A stretch of 64,000 bases of DNA from Ideonella_A sakaiensis_A (GTDB lineage: Bacteria; Pseudomonadota; Gammaproteobacteria; Burkholderiales; Burkholderiaceae_C), in the NCBI RefSeq assembly GCF_048320135.1, contig NZ_CP182947.1, positions 2,294,001 to 2,358,000 of the forward strand, in the 5' to 3' direction. Under the pieces are notes generated by a model. The model saw only the letters and a program-made list of their open reading frames with translations. It made no database searches and had not been told where the DNA came from. Shown piece by piece: positions 8,468-16,273 of the stretch (positions are counted from its first letter, which is position 1; each line of letters begins with the position of its first letter). The translations under genes and the position numbers were made by a program.

Positions 8468-9436
8468 ATGCATCCGACCCTGCCCCTGCTGGCCAAGACC
8501 GACTTCCCGCCGCTGCGCCGCCAGCACCTGCAGACGCTGCAGGTGAATCTGGGCTACAAGTGCAACCAGAGCTGCCTGCATTGCCACGTCAATGCGGGCC
8601 CGAACCGCACCGAGATGATGGACGGCGAGACGGTCGACACGGTGATCGAGGTGCTGCGTACGCGCCGCATCGAGACGCTCGACCTGACCGGCGGCGCACC
8701 CGAGCTGAACGAGCATTTCCGCCGCCTGGTCGTCGCCGCGCGTGCGCTCGGCATCCGCGTGATCGACCGCTGCAACCTGACGATCCTGTCCGAGCCGGGC
8801 CAGGACACGCTGGCGCAATTTCTGGCCGACAACGGCGTCGAAATCACCGCATCGTTGCCGTGCTACACCTTCGAGCGGGTCGACCGGCAGCGGGGCGACG
8901 GTGTCTTCGAGCGCAGCATCGCGGCACTGCAGCAGCTCAATGCACTCGGCTATGCCGATGCCGACGGCGAGCTGGTGCTGAACCTCGTCTACAACCCGCA
9001 AGGACCGGTGCTGCCGCCTGGCCAGGTCGAACTGGAGGCCGACTACAAGCGCGAGCTGGCCGCGCACTACGGCATCCGCTTCAACCAGCTGTATGTGCTC
9101 GCGAACATGCCGATCCAGCGCTTCGGCAGCACGCTGATCTCGAAGGGCGAGTTCAAGCCCTACATGCAGTTGCTGAAGGACGCCTACCGCGCCGACAACC
9201 TCGACACGGTGATGTGCCGCTCGATGGTCAGCGTCGACTGGCAGGGCCACCTCTACGACTGCGACTTCAATCAGATGCTCGCGCTGCCGATGCGGCTCGC
9301 GGGTTCGAGCCGGCCGCACCTGCGCGATCTGCTGCAGCATGAGACGACCGGCATGCCGATCCGCGTGGCCGACCATTGCTACGGCTGCACCGCCGGCCAG
9401 GGCAGCAGCTGCGGCGGCGCACTGAAGGCGGCCTGA
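8468..9436 (+). CDS. arsS: ArsS-type arsenosugar biosynthesis radical SAM protein (DUF3641)
   Basis: 322 residues. The radical SAM cluster motif is CNQSCLHC (Cys32, Cys36, Cys39), then LTGGAPELNEHF. Family-typical segments follow: IRVIDRCNLTILSEPGQ, ITASLPCYTFERVDRQRG, LNLVYNPQGPVLPP, and the C-terminal HCYGCTAGQGSSCGGAL. ArsS proteins are proposed to attach a 5'-deoxyadenosyl group to methylated arsenic. Some members carry selenocysteine near the C-terminal GSS(C/U)GG motif; here it is cysteine (TGC). No arsM, arsR or other arsenic gene is nearby. The ATG at 8468 follows a TTGACG box (8434-8439) with only a short gap, so the leader is very short and no Shine-Dalgarno is visible. Confidence 0.87.
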   Translation: MHPTLPLLAKTDFPPLRRQHLQTLQVNLGYKCNQSCLHCHVNAGPNRTEMMDGETVDTVIEVLRTRRIETLDLTGGAPELNEHFRRLVVAARALGIRVIDRCNLTILSEPGQDTLAQFLADNGVEITASLPCYTFERVDRQRGDGVFERSIAALQQLNALGYADADGELVLNLVYNPQGPVLPPGQVELEADYKRELAAHYGIRFNQLYVLANMPIQRFGSTLISKGEFKPYMQLLKDAYRADNLDTVMCRSMVSVDWQGHLYDCDFNQMLALPMRLAGSSRPHLRDLLQHETTGMPIRVADHCYGCTAGQGSSCGGALKAA

Positions 9437-9490
9437 GCACGCGACGCACGGCATTCGGCGGGGCTTCAGCACCGCGATCGAAACGCGGTG

Positions 9491-9496
9491 GACAAT
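9491..9496 (+). promoter_or_regulatory. -10-like GACAAT, 6 nt before the UPF0149 start
   Basis: GACAAT is followed by GGCGGC and then ATG at 9503. A transcript starting the usual 6-8 nt after a -10 box would begin at or next to the start codon. No Shine-Dalgarno is present. Leaderless transcription is inferred. Confidence 0.4.
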
Positions 9497-9502
9497 GGCG
9501 GC

Positions 9503-10300
9503 ATGGCCAAAACCCCTCCCACGCCGATCCCTTCTTCATCGACCTCGACCGCCCGCGACCTCAGCGACGCGGAGTACGCCGAACTCGACGAGCTGCTCAC
9601 CGCAACGCCGGAACCGCTGGAGCCGCTCGATGCGGTGATGCTCGACGGCTACCTGTGCGGCGTGCTGGTGCAGCCGCGCCTGATCGATGCCGACGAATGG
9701 ATGCCGACCGTCTTCGATTTCGACGGCCGGCCATTGCCGGATGATGTCGACCCGGTCTGGCACGGCCGCTGTGTCGAGCTGATCCTGCGACGCCATGGCG
9801 CGCTGAACCGCGCGCTGGTCGAGGATGGCTGGTTCGACCCGCTGATCCTCGAGGTCGACAACAGCGCGGCGGCAGATGCGGTTGCCGCAGGCGACGTCGT
9901 CGCCGACGAGGCGGCCGATCCGTTTGCCGGCCTCGGCGAGATTTCGCAGTCTTTGATGCCGTGGGTGGCCGGTTTCCAGCATGCGACCGAATGTTTTCCG
10001 GACCTGCTCGAACGCCCGGAAGACGATGTCGCGCTGGCGATGGCCAGGCTGTTCCGCCATCTGCCGACGCAGACCGACGAGGAACGCGAAGTCGTTGCGA
10101 CGCTGGACCGCGAATTTCCGCTGCAAACCCTCGACGATGCGATCGAGGAGCTGGTCGTCACGGTTGCCGACCTCGCCGACCTGACGCGAGACGAGCGCTA
10201 CCGGGTCGAGACCGTGCAGCGCGCCAGCCCGAAACTCGGCCGCAACGATCCCTGCCACTGCGGCAGCGGCAAGAAGTTCAAGCACTGCCACGGCGCCTGA
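9503..10300 (+). CDS. UPF0149/YecA family protein with C-terminal SEC-C zinc motif
   Basis: 265 residues. The UPF0149 core is recognisable by LDAVMLDGYLCGVLVQPRLI near the N terminus and LMPWVAGFQHATECFPDLL in the middle. The last about 22 residues form a SEC-C motif (GRNDPCHCGSGKKFKHCHG) that binds zinc in SecA and several accessory proteins. Molecular function is not established; YecA-type proteins have been linked to ribosome/SecA interactions. A paralogue without the SEC-C tail lies at 16682-17407. The start at 9503 is chosen because a -10-like GACAAT sits 6 nt before it; an in-frame ATG at 9488 is possible and would add five residues. Confidence 0.85.
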   Translation: MAKTPPTPIPSSSTSTARDLSDAEYAELDELLTATPEPLEPLDAVMLDGYLCGVLVQPRLIDADEWMPTVFDFDGRPLPDDVDPVWHGRCVELILRRHGALNRALVEDGWFDPLILEVDNSAAADAVAAGDVVADEAADPFAGLGEISQSLMPWVAGFQHATECFPDLLERPEDDVALAMARLFRHLPTQTDEEREVVATLDREFPLQTLDDAIEELVVTVADLADLTRDERYRVETVQRASPKLGRNDPCHCGSGKKFKHCHGA

Positions 10301-10337
10301 GCGCCGGCGGAGGCAAGCAACAAGCAGGCGCCGGGAG

Positions 10338-11117
10338 ATGCGGATCCAGTTGTTGTCGGACCTGCACATGGAGACCGAGCCGTTCGATCCGCAGCCGGCG
10401 CCGGGCGCGGAATTGCTGGTGCTGGCCGGCGACATCTGCAGCCGCTGGGAAGCCTACCGCTGCTTTGCCGACTGGCCGGTGCCGGTGCTGGCGATCGCCG
10501 GCAACCATGAGTACGACCGCCGCGAACTGCGCGAGGCACTGCCTGCCCTGCGCGCGCATTGCGCCGGCTTCGGCATACAGCTGCTCGAACGCCAGTCGGT
10601 CGTGCTGCCCGATGACCGCGGCCGCCGGATCCGCTTCCTCGGCACGGTGCGCTGGAGCGATTTCGACCTGTTCGGTCCGGAAGACCGTGCGCGCGCGATC
10701 AGGGCCGCGACCTATTACGTCCGGATCATGCAGGCGACCCGCGACGGCGAGGTATTCGACGCCGCCGCGGTGCGTGACGAATCGCTGGCCTGCCGCGCCT
10801 GGCTGGAACAGGAACTGGCCGGCGCGCCAGCCGCGGACGCGCACTGGGACGCCACCGTCGTGATCACCCACTATGCGCCGAGCCTGCGCAGCGCCGACCC
10901 ACGTTATGGCGCGCAACCCGGCACCGCGAGTTTCTGCAATGCAGACGATGAGCTGCTGCCGGCTGCCGATCTATGGATCCATGGCCACCTGCATTGTCGG
11001 CACGACTACCGCGTCGCCCATGCCGGTGGCGAAACCCGCGTGCTCAGCAATGCGCGCGGCCACCGGCACCGCGGCGAGACCGACGGATTCGACCCCTTGC
11101 TCGTCGTCGAGGTCTGA
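10338..11117 (+). CDS. calcineurin-like metallophosphoesterase
   Basis: 259 residues with the metal-binding series of the family: LLSDLHME (D and H near residue 8-10), LAGDIC, AGNHEYD, VITHYAPS and HGHLHCRHDYR. It lacks a signal peptide or membrane segment, so it is cytoplasmic. The substrate cannot be told from sequence; relatives act on nucleotides, phosphoproteins or phosphodiesters. The gene starts 37 nt after the SEC-C protein on the same strand and may be co-transcribed. A CGGGAG lies about 5 nt before the ATG. Confidence 0.85.
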   Translation: MRIQLLSDLHMETEPFDPQPAPGAELLVLAGDICSRWEAYRCFADWPVPVLAIAGNHEYDRRELREALPALRAHCAGFGIQLLERQSVVLPDDRGRRIRFLGTVRWSDFDLFGPEDRARAIRAATYYVRIMQATRDGEVFDAAAVRDESLACRAWLEQELAGAPAADAHWDATVVITHYAPSLRSADPRYGAQPGTASFCNADDELLPAADLWIHGHLHCRHDYRVAHAGGETRVLSNARGHRHRGETDGFDPLLVVEV

Positions 11118-11219
11118 TCACGATCGACCGCAGAATTTGTCCTGCTCTTGCGCTGGAGCAAGTCCGGCGGCGATCAGTCATGTCAAACTGGAGGCTCGAA
11201 AAACCGGCGGAGACAGACA

Positions 11220-11642
11220 ATGAAAATCCTGGTTGCGGTTGACGGCAGCGAATTCACGAAGCACATGCTCGCCTACCTTGCTGCGCATGACGAGATGTTT
11301 GGATCGGATCACCAGTTCACGGTGCTGACGGTGTCCGCGCCGCTGCCACCGCGAGCGACGGCCGTGCTCGACAAGCAGCTGATGCACGACTACCACGTCG
11401 ACGAATGCGAGCGGGTCTTCAAGCCGATCCGCGAATTTTTCGACAAGCAGGGCATCAAGGCCGAGTACAGGACCGAAGTCGGACACGCCGGCGATACGAT
11501 CGCAAAGATCGCCGACCATGACAAGTTCGACATGGTGATGATGGGCTCGCACGGCCATGGTTCGCTGGCCAACCTCGTGATGGGGTCGGTCACCAACAAG
11601 GTGCTCGCGCACTGCAAGACGCCGGTGCTGCTGATCCGCTGA
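11220..11642 (+). CDS. universal stress protein, UspA family
   Basis: 140 residues, the standard single Usp domain. The N terminus MKILVAVDGSEFTKHML holds the first nucleotide-contacting loop. The C-terminal MMGSHGHGSLANLVMGSVTNKVLAHCKTPVLLIR contains the G-2x-G-9x-G-S/T ATP-binding pattern, so this is likely an ATP-binding (UspFG/MJ0577-like) type. It acts in the cytoplasm in stress survival. ATG at 11220 gives the canonical start; an in-frame upstream ATG at 11148 has no similarity to the family. Convergent with the TetR gene, with a GC hairpin between. Confidence 0.92.
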   Translation: MKILVAVDGSEFTKHMLAYLAAHDEMFGSDHQFTVLTVSAPLPPRATAVLDKQLMHDYHVDECERVFKPIREFFDKQGIKAEYRTEVGHAGDTIAKIADHDKFDMVMMGSHGHGSLANLVMGSVTNKVLAHCKTPVLLIR

Positions 11643-11651
11643 CCGTTGCGC

Positions 11652-11668
11652 CCGGCCTGCGCGGCCGG
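11652..11668. terminator. hairpin between convergent usp and tetR genes
   Basis: CCGGCC-TGCGC-GGCCGG is a 6-bp perfect stem in the 28-bp gap between convergent genes. It is not followed by a T-run on either strand, so it is only a weak candidate for a bidirectional terminator. Confidence 0.3.
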
Positions 11669-11670
11669 CT

Positions 11671-12291
11671 TCAGCTGCCGCGCAGTCCTTCGAAACAGGT
11701 TTTCGTCAGCATCGAGACGATCTGCTCGGGCTGGTACTGGCCACTGGCCTTCAACAGGCCAAGCACCGGGTCGCAGGCCCGTGCGAACAGCGTGTACATG
11801 ATCACCTCGACCGGCAGGCTCTTGTCGAGCGCGCCGACCGACTGCGCCGATTCGATCCAGCGGCCGAGTTTTTCACTGACCTCCATCAGCCGATCGAGGT
11901 AACTCCTGTTTTCCATCAGCTCGGCGCGCAAGGTCGAGTTCTGCGCCGGAAGGGATGGCATCTCGCCGGCCAGCTGCACCTGCATCGTCCAGCGCGCCAC
12001 CGCCTTCAGTTGCTCCACCGCATGGGCGGGGTCGGCATTGCGTGGGTCTGCCTCGAGCTCGCCGATCATCGCCAGCGTGCGATCGAGGACGCGGATCATC
12101 GCCGCCGCGGCGAGCGCCTCCTTCGACGCGAAATGCTTGTACAGGCTGGCTTTCGCAACACCGACGTCGGCGGCGACCTCGTCGACCGTCATCGCCTCGA
12201 AGCCTTTTTCGGCGAGCAGCCGATTGACCGACGAGACGATCGCATCCTCTCTCACCTGCAGGATCTGTTCACGGAAAGATTTTTTCGCCAT
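11671..12291 (-). CDS. TetR/AcrR family transcriptional regulator
   Basis: 206 residues. The N-terminal helix-turn-helix reads REDAIVSSVNRLLAEKGFEAMTVDEVAADVGVAKASLYKHFASKEAL, the standard TetR DNA-binding signature. The C-terminal ligand domain is variable and gives no clue to the effector. A near-perfect palindrome of TetR type (TACCGATTGGTA core) lies about 50 bp upstream, so autoregulation is likely. Neighbouring mmsA, 0.5 kb upstream on the same strand, is a possible second target but carries no copy of the palindrome that I could find. Confidence 0.9.
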   Translation of the reverse strand: MAKKSFREQILQVREDAIVSSVNRLLAEKGFEAMTVDEVAADVGVAKASLYKHFASKEALAAAAMIRVLDRTLAMIGELEADPRNADPAHAVEQLKAVARWTMQVQLAGEMPSLPAQNSTLRAELMENRSYLDRLMEVSEKLGRWIESAQSVGALDKSLPVEVIMYTLFARACDPVLGLLKASGQYQPEQIVSMLTKTCFEGLRGS

Positions 12292-12339
12292 CGAGGCATT
12301 GTAGACGCTTCACATACTTTTTGTACGGAAGAGTCACAA

Positions 12340-12357
12340 AGCTACCGATTGGTAGCT
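12340..12357. promoter_or_regulatory. palindromic operator candidate for the TetR regulator
   Basis: AGCTACC-GATT-GGTAGCT has perfect 7-bp arms around 4 bp and sits 49 bp before the tetR start. The TACCGATTGGTA core has the shape of operators bound by many TetR-family repressors. The location fits autorepression. Confidence 0.6.
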
Positions 12358-12411
12358 GGTCGTTGCACAGGCTGGGCTCGCGCGGCCAGGCCCGGCGCCG
12401 AGGCCGACTGT

Positions 12412-12630
12412 TCAATCGGGATGATGCGGCGGGAAACGTTGATCGGTGCCCAGGGGCGATGGCCTGGATGCCACTGCGCCGCGCGGCGCCGCAAAATCGA
12501 GCAGCGGGGGCAGTACCGAATCGAGGCTGGCATCGAGCCCGATCTCGACGCCCATGTCGGCACGATCATCTGGCGGCGCCGGTTCGACGGATCGATTCGC
12601 CTTGAACCACAGCCAGCTTGCACGCCACAT
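12412..12630 (-). CDS. small hypothetical protein, 72 residues
   Basis: A 73-codon frame (MWRASWLWFKANRSVEPAPP ... ending FPPHHPD) in an otherwise empty 0.5-kb gap between tetR and mmsA. Third codon positions are mostly G or C, as in the neighbours, and GGGGGC lies 4 nt before the ATG. The product is acidic with no membrane segment, and I do not recognise a family. In GC-rich DNA such frames arise by chance, so this is tentative. The same strand is also open in another frame. Confidence 0.3.
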   Translation of the reverse strand: MWRASWLWFKANRSVEPAPPDDRADMGVEIGLDASLDSVLPPLLDFAAPRGAVASRPSPLGTDQRFPPHHPD

Positions 12631-12679
12631 GATTGCCCCCGTTTGGTGCAGGACCCGTGCGGTTCCTGTACCTCTTTTT

Positions 12680-12726
12680 CGACCATTTTTGGTCGCACTG
12701 GAGCAGTGTCGTGTACATACCACGAC
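12680..12726. promoter_or_regulatory. two inverted repeats in the tetR-mmsA gap
   Basis: CGACCA-TTTT-TGGTCG (12680-12695) and GTCGTG-TACATAC-CACGAC (12708-12726) are both perfect 6-bp dyads within 47 bp. They precede the small ORF (minus) and follow mmsA. They could be operators or a terminator region for mmsA (minus strand); the first has an AAAA/TTTT loop rather than a tail. Apart from these elements, the operator palindrome and the small ORF, I see nothing in 12292-12784. Confidence 0.35.
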
Positions 12727-12784
12727 GAATCTGTGACGATTTGAAAGGGCGTTGTGCGGCGTTGCCGTCGCGCAACGCCCACGG

Positions 12785-14326
12785 TCAACGCGCTGTCGGC
12801 ATCACGAATTCGGCACCCTTGCCAATCGTCGACGGCCAGCGCTGCATCACGCTTTTCTGCTTGGTATAGAAACGCACGCCTTCCTCGCCATAGGCGTGCA
12901 TGTCGCCGAACAGGCTCTTTTTCCAGCCGCCAAAACCGTGCCAGGCCATCGGCACCGGAATCGGCACATTGATGCCGACCATGCCGACCTGCACCCGACG
13001 CGAAAACTCCCGCGCGACATTGCCGTCGCTGGTGAAGCAGGCCACGCCGTTGCCGAATTCGTTCGCATTGACGAGCTCGAGCGCGGCCGCGAAATCGGCA
13101 ACGCGCAGGCAGGCCAGCACCGGGCCGAAGATCTCGTTGCGGTAGATGCTCATCTCCGGCGTCACCCGGTCGAACAGGCTGCCGCCGGTAAAAAAGCCGT
13201 TTTCATGGCCCGGCACCTTGAAAGACTCGCCGGTTTGCGGATCGCGGCGACCATCAACGACGAGTTCGGCGCCTTCCTCGACCCCTTGCGCGATATAGCC
13301 CTCGATCCGCTCGAGTGCCTGGCGGGTGACGATCGGCCCCATCTCGGCGTCGAGCTCCATGCCGTTTTTCACCTTCAGCGCCTTCGCGCGCTCGGCGAGT
13401 TTCGGCACGACCTTGTCTGCCACGTCGCCGACCAGCACCGCAACGCTGATCGCCATGCAGCGCTCGCCTGCCGAGCCGTAGGCGGCGCCGATCAGCGCGT
13501 CGACCGCCTGCTCGATGTCGGCATCCGGCATCACGACCATGTGGTTTTTCGCGCCGCCGAGCGCCTGCACCCGTTTGCCGTGGTGCGCGCCGGTCTCGTA
13601 GATGTACTGGGCAATCGGCGTCGAGCCGACAAAACTGAGCGCCATCACGTCGGGATGCGCCAGCAAGGCGTCGACAGCCACCTTGTCGCCCTGCACGACA
13701 TTGAATACGCCGTCGGGCAGCCCGGCCTGCTTCAGCAGTTCGGCCATGAACAGGCTCGGCGACGGATCACGCTCGCTCGGCTTCAGGATGAAGGCATTGC
13801 CGGTTGCGAGGGCGACCGGAAACATCCAGCACGGCACCATGCACGGGAAATTGAACGGCGTGATGCCGGCGACGACGCCGAGCGGTTGGCGCAGCGTCCA
13901 GTTGTCGATGCCGGTTGAGACCTGGTCGGTGTAGTCGCCCTTCAGCAGTTGCGGCACGCCGCAGGCGAATTCGATGATGTCGATGCCGCGCGTGACCTCG
14001 CCTTGCGCATCGGTGAATACCTTGCCATGTTCGGCGGTGATCATCGCGGCCAGCGTGTCCTTGTGCTGGTTCATCAGTTCGAGAAACTTGTTCAGCACCC
14101 GGGCGCGGCGGATCGGCGGTGTATCGCCCCACGCCGGTTGCGCCGCCTTCGCAGCGGCCACCGCAGCGCCGACCTCATCGGTGGTCGCCAATGCCACCTG
14201 CCGGGCGACCTCGCCGCTGGCCGGGTGGTAGACCGGCTGGCGCCGCCCACTGTCGCTGGCGACGACACGACCATTGATGAAATGACCGACTTCGGTCGTC
14301 GCGGTAAAGGCTTCGGGAGCGCCCAT
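12785..14326 (-). CDS. mmsA: CoA-acylating methylmalonate-semialdehyde dehydrogenase
   Basis: 513 residues. Converts (methyl)malonate semialdehyde plus CoA and NAD to propionyl- or acetyl-CoA in valine and thymine/beta-alanine catabolism. Typical sequences: GVVAGITPFNFPCMVPCWMFPVALATGNAFILKPSERDPS, the nucleotide-binding SFVGSTPIAQYIYETG, ALGGAKNHMVVMPDAD, and the catalytic cysteine in GSAGERCMAIS (Cys290). The C terminus GINVPIPVPMAWHGFGGWKKSLFGD distinguishes this clade from other aldehyde dehydrogenases. The start at 14326 is set by AGGAGA 7 nt upstream; the open frame continues upstream without family similarity. No mmsB or other valine-pathway gene is adjacent. Confidence 0.95.
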   Translation of the reverse strand: MGAPEAFTATTEVGHFINGRVVASDSGRRQPVYHPASGEVARQVALATTDEVGAAVAAAKAAQPAWGDTPPIRRARVLNKFLELMNQHKDTLAAMITAEHGKVFTDAQGEVTRGIDIIEFACGVPQLLKGDYTDQVSTGIDNWTLRQPLGVVAGITPFNFPCMVPCWMFPVALATGNAFILKPSERDPSPSLFMAELLKQAGLPDGVFNVVQGDKVAVDALLAHPDVMALSFVGSTPIAQYIYETGAHHGKRVQALGGAKNHMVVMPDADIEQAVDALIGAAYGSAGERCMAISVAVLVGDVADKVVPKLAERAKALKVKNGMELDAEMGPIVTRQALERIEGYIAQGVEEGAELVVDGRRDPQTGESFKVPGHENGFFTGGSLFDRVTPEMSIYRNEIFGPVLACLRVADFAAALELVNANEFGNGVACFTSDGNVAREFSRRVQVGMVGINVPIPVPMAWHGFGGWKKSLFGDMHAYGEEGVRFYTKQKSVMQRWPSTIGKGAEFVMPTAR

Positions 14327-14401
14327 CTTTGTCTCCTGGAAAAAATCTGCGGCTGCGCGGCGCCGCAGCCGGCTTTCCGGCCGGACTGGACACCAGCCGC
14401 C

Positions 14402-14407
14402 ATTGTC
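14402..14407 (-). promoter_or_regulatory. -10-like GACAAT upstream of mmsA
   Basis: Minus-strand GACAATGGCGG lies about 75 nt before the mmsA ATG and matches the GACAATGGCGG box found before the UPF0149 gene at 9491. It would give mmsA a leader of about 70 nt. No clear -35 is visible. Confidence 0.35.
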
Positions 14408-14462
14408 GAACGATTCCAGCATCCCCGGCCGAGCCGGGGCCTGGAGCTGCACCAGACTGGCC

Positions 14463-15053
14463 TCAGGCCAGCGCGCGCTCGATCTCGGAAAAGCTCTGCG
14501 CGATATCGGAGATCGGAACGTTCAGGCCGGTCTGGCGCTCTATCTGCGTGCGCGAGACGACGCCGCGGATGCGCGCCGGCACCAAGTCGTGTTTCTGCTC
14601 GACGACCAGCAGGTGGTTGCGCCCGAGCTTTTGCAGCGTTGCGATCAGGTTGCCGATCGTCGCCCGCTGCAACTGGTCGAAATCGACCGCGTCGAGCGAC
14701 AGCAGCGGCGTCATCACGTCGGCCACGCTCAGTTCGTCGAAATGCACATTGCGTTCATGCACCAGCCGCATCGGCTTGTCGCCGGCAACATCGTTGCTGG
14801 TGACCAGGCCCTCGATCGACGGCATGTCGGTGACGACAAACAGCATCCGCACACCCTGGTGGATCATCACCTGCTCGGCCTGGCGCAGGCCGGTGCGCGG
14901 CGAGGTGGTGGCCGCGCGGATCCTGCTCAGGTCGGTCATCACGTCGAGCGCCGGCGAATCGATCGTCAGCGTCGGCCTTGCCTCGGGCAAGGTCTGGGCG
15001 ATCGACATGCCGCTGCTGAGGTGGAAGGTGGCCAGCGCAGCTTGTGGGTTCAC
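14463..15053 (-). CDS. CBS-domain protein
   Basis: 196 residues containing two CBS motifs. The first is around GLRQAEQVMIHQGVRMLFVVTDMPSIEGLVTSNDVAG and the second around VADVMTPLLSLDAVDFDQL ... RNHLLVVEQKHDLVPARIRGVVSRTQIERQTG. Paired CBS repeats bind adenine nucleotides and act as energy sensors or regulatory modules. There is no catalytic or membrane domain attached, so it is a stand-alone regulator of unknown partner. The Shine-Dalgarno CAGGAGG lies 6 nt before the ATG. Divergent from the RlmN-like gene; mmsA lies downstream on the same strand with 136 bp between. Confidence 0.85.
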   Translation of the reverse strand: MNPQAALATFHLSSGMSIAQTLPEARPTLTIDSPALDVMTDLSRIRAATTSPRTGLRQAEQVMIHQGVRMLFVVTDMPSIEGLVTSNDVAGDKPMRLVHERNVHFDELSVADVMTPLLSLDAVDFDQLQRATIGNLIATLQKLGRNHLLVVEQKHDLVPARIRGVVSRTQIERQTGLNVPISDIAQSFSEIERALA

Positions 15054-15173
15054 GACGTCCTCCTGTCTCGTGATGCGGTTCTGTCGGGTCGTTCAGACCT
15101 TACGCCGAATCACGCCGCGATGCCAGAGTTGCACGCCCTCGCCGCGGATTTCCAGGCGATCTGCCGGCGGCGC

Positions 15174-15179
15174 GACAAT
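15174..15179 (+). promoter_or_regulatory. -10-like GACAAT, 8 nt before the RlmN-like start
   Basis: GACAAT-GCCGGCCT-ATG, with no Shine-Dalgarno. TTTCCA 19 bp upstream could be a poor -35. The spacing suggests a leaderless transcript. Confidence 0.4.
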
Positions 15180-15187
15180 GCCGGCCT

Positions 15188-16273
15188 ATGCAGATCGACG
15201 ATATCCGCCGCCGGCTGAACGCCTGCGGCGCCAAGCCGCCGCACGTGCAGCGGATCCTGCGCCTGTGGGCGATGGCGCTGCCGCAGGACAGCGGCCGGCG
15301 CAAACCGGTCGATTTCCTGCCGGCCAGCGTGCGCGCCGAACTGCCGGCGTTGTGCGCCGAGTTGCAGCGCCTGGCCACACTCGACGGGCAATTTGCCGAT
15401 GCCGACGGCTCGTCGCGCCTGCTCGCGAGGCTGGCCGACGGCCAGCTGGTCGAAAGCGTGCTGCTGCCGCGCGACGGTGTCTGCGTGTCGAGCCAGCTCG
15501 GTTGTGCGGTCGGCTGCGTCTTCTGCATGACCGGGCGCAGCGGGCTGCTGCGCCAGCTCGGCAGCGCCGAGATCGTCGCCCAGGTCGTGCTGGCGCGCAC
15601 GCTGCGGTCGGTCCGCAAGGTCGTCTTCATGGGCATGGGCGAGCCGGCGCACAACCTCGACAACGTGCTCGATGGGATCGAGCTGCTCGGCACCTCGGGT
15701 GGCATCGCACACAAGAACCTGGTGTTCTCGACGGTCGGCGACCGGCGCGTCTTCGACCGCCTGCTGGCCTTGCCGGTCGGCCGGGTGCGGCCGGCGCTGG
15801 CGCTGTCGCTGCACACGACCGATGCCGCGTTGCGCCACCGGCTGCTGCCGAAGGCGCCGCCGATCGCGATCGACGAGATGGTCGAGCTGGCGGAACGTTA
15901 TGCGCGCGCCAGCGGCTACCCGACCCAGTACCAGTGGACGCTGCTCGAAGGCATCAACGACGGCGATGCCGAAATCGACGGCATCGTCCGGCTGCTCGCC
16001 GGCCGCTATGCGATCCTGAATCTGATCCCGTACAACGCGGTCGATGACCTGCCGTACCGGCGGCCGGCGTGGTCGAGCTGCGAGGCAATCGCCAGCCGCC
16101 TGCAGCGACGCGGCATCCTGACGACGCTGCGCCAGTCGGCGGCGCAGTCGGTCGACGGCGGCTGCGGACAGCTGCGTGCGCGAAGCCTGGCCGGTGCCGA
16201 TGCAGCACCGCATACGTCCCACCCGATCCACGTCCACCGCGCGAAAGCCACGACAGGAACCATCCATGCTTAG
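15188..16273 (+). CDS. RlmN/Cfr-family radical SAM RNA methyltransferase, divergent paralogue
   Basis: 361 residues. RlmN makes 2-methyladenosine in 23S rRNA (A2503) and some tRNAs. All catalytic cysteines of the family are visible: the radical SAM triad CAVGCVFC (Cys106, Cys110, Cys113), the preceding Cys99 (VCVSSQ), and the C-terminal methyl-carrying Cys326 (GGCGQL). SAM-binding VVFMGMGEPAHNLDNVL and FSTVGDRR, ALSLHTTDAALR and LEGINDGDAEIDGIVRLL also match. Around Cys326 the usual RKTRG.DI sequence is replaced by LRQSAAQSVDG, and the C terminus has an extra His/Ala-rich tail, so this is not a canonical RlmN. A housekeeping rlmN is expected elsewhere. It overlaps the thioesterase gene by 8 nt. 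Confidence 0.82.
   Translation: MQIDDIRRRLNACGAKPPHVQRILRLWAMALPQDSGRRKPVDFLPASVRAELPALCAELQRLATLDGQFADADGSSRLLARLADGQLVESVLLPRDGVCVSSQLGCAVGCVFCMTGRSGLLRQLGSAEIVAQVVLARTLRSVRKVVFMGMGEPAHNLDNVLDGIELLGTSGGIAHKNLVFSTVGDRRVFDRLLALPVGRVRPALALSLHTTDAALRHRLLPKAPPIAIDEMVELAERYARASGYPTQYQWTLLEGINDGDAEIDGIVRLLAGRYAILNLIPYNAVDDLPYRRPAWSSCEAIASRLQRRGILTTLRQSAAQSVDGGCGQLRARSLAGADAAPHTSHPIHVHRAKATTGTIHA

Noticed and set aside
9376..9421. Selenocysteine in the ArsS C-terminal motif
   Set aside because: The codon is TGC, not TGA, and no Sec insertion element is needed; read as ordinary cysteine.
6206..9472. 1088-codon open frame on the minus strand
   Set aside because: Antisense to the indolepyruvate oxidoreductase and arsS genes, both of which have full family motifs on the plus strand.
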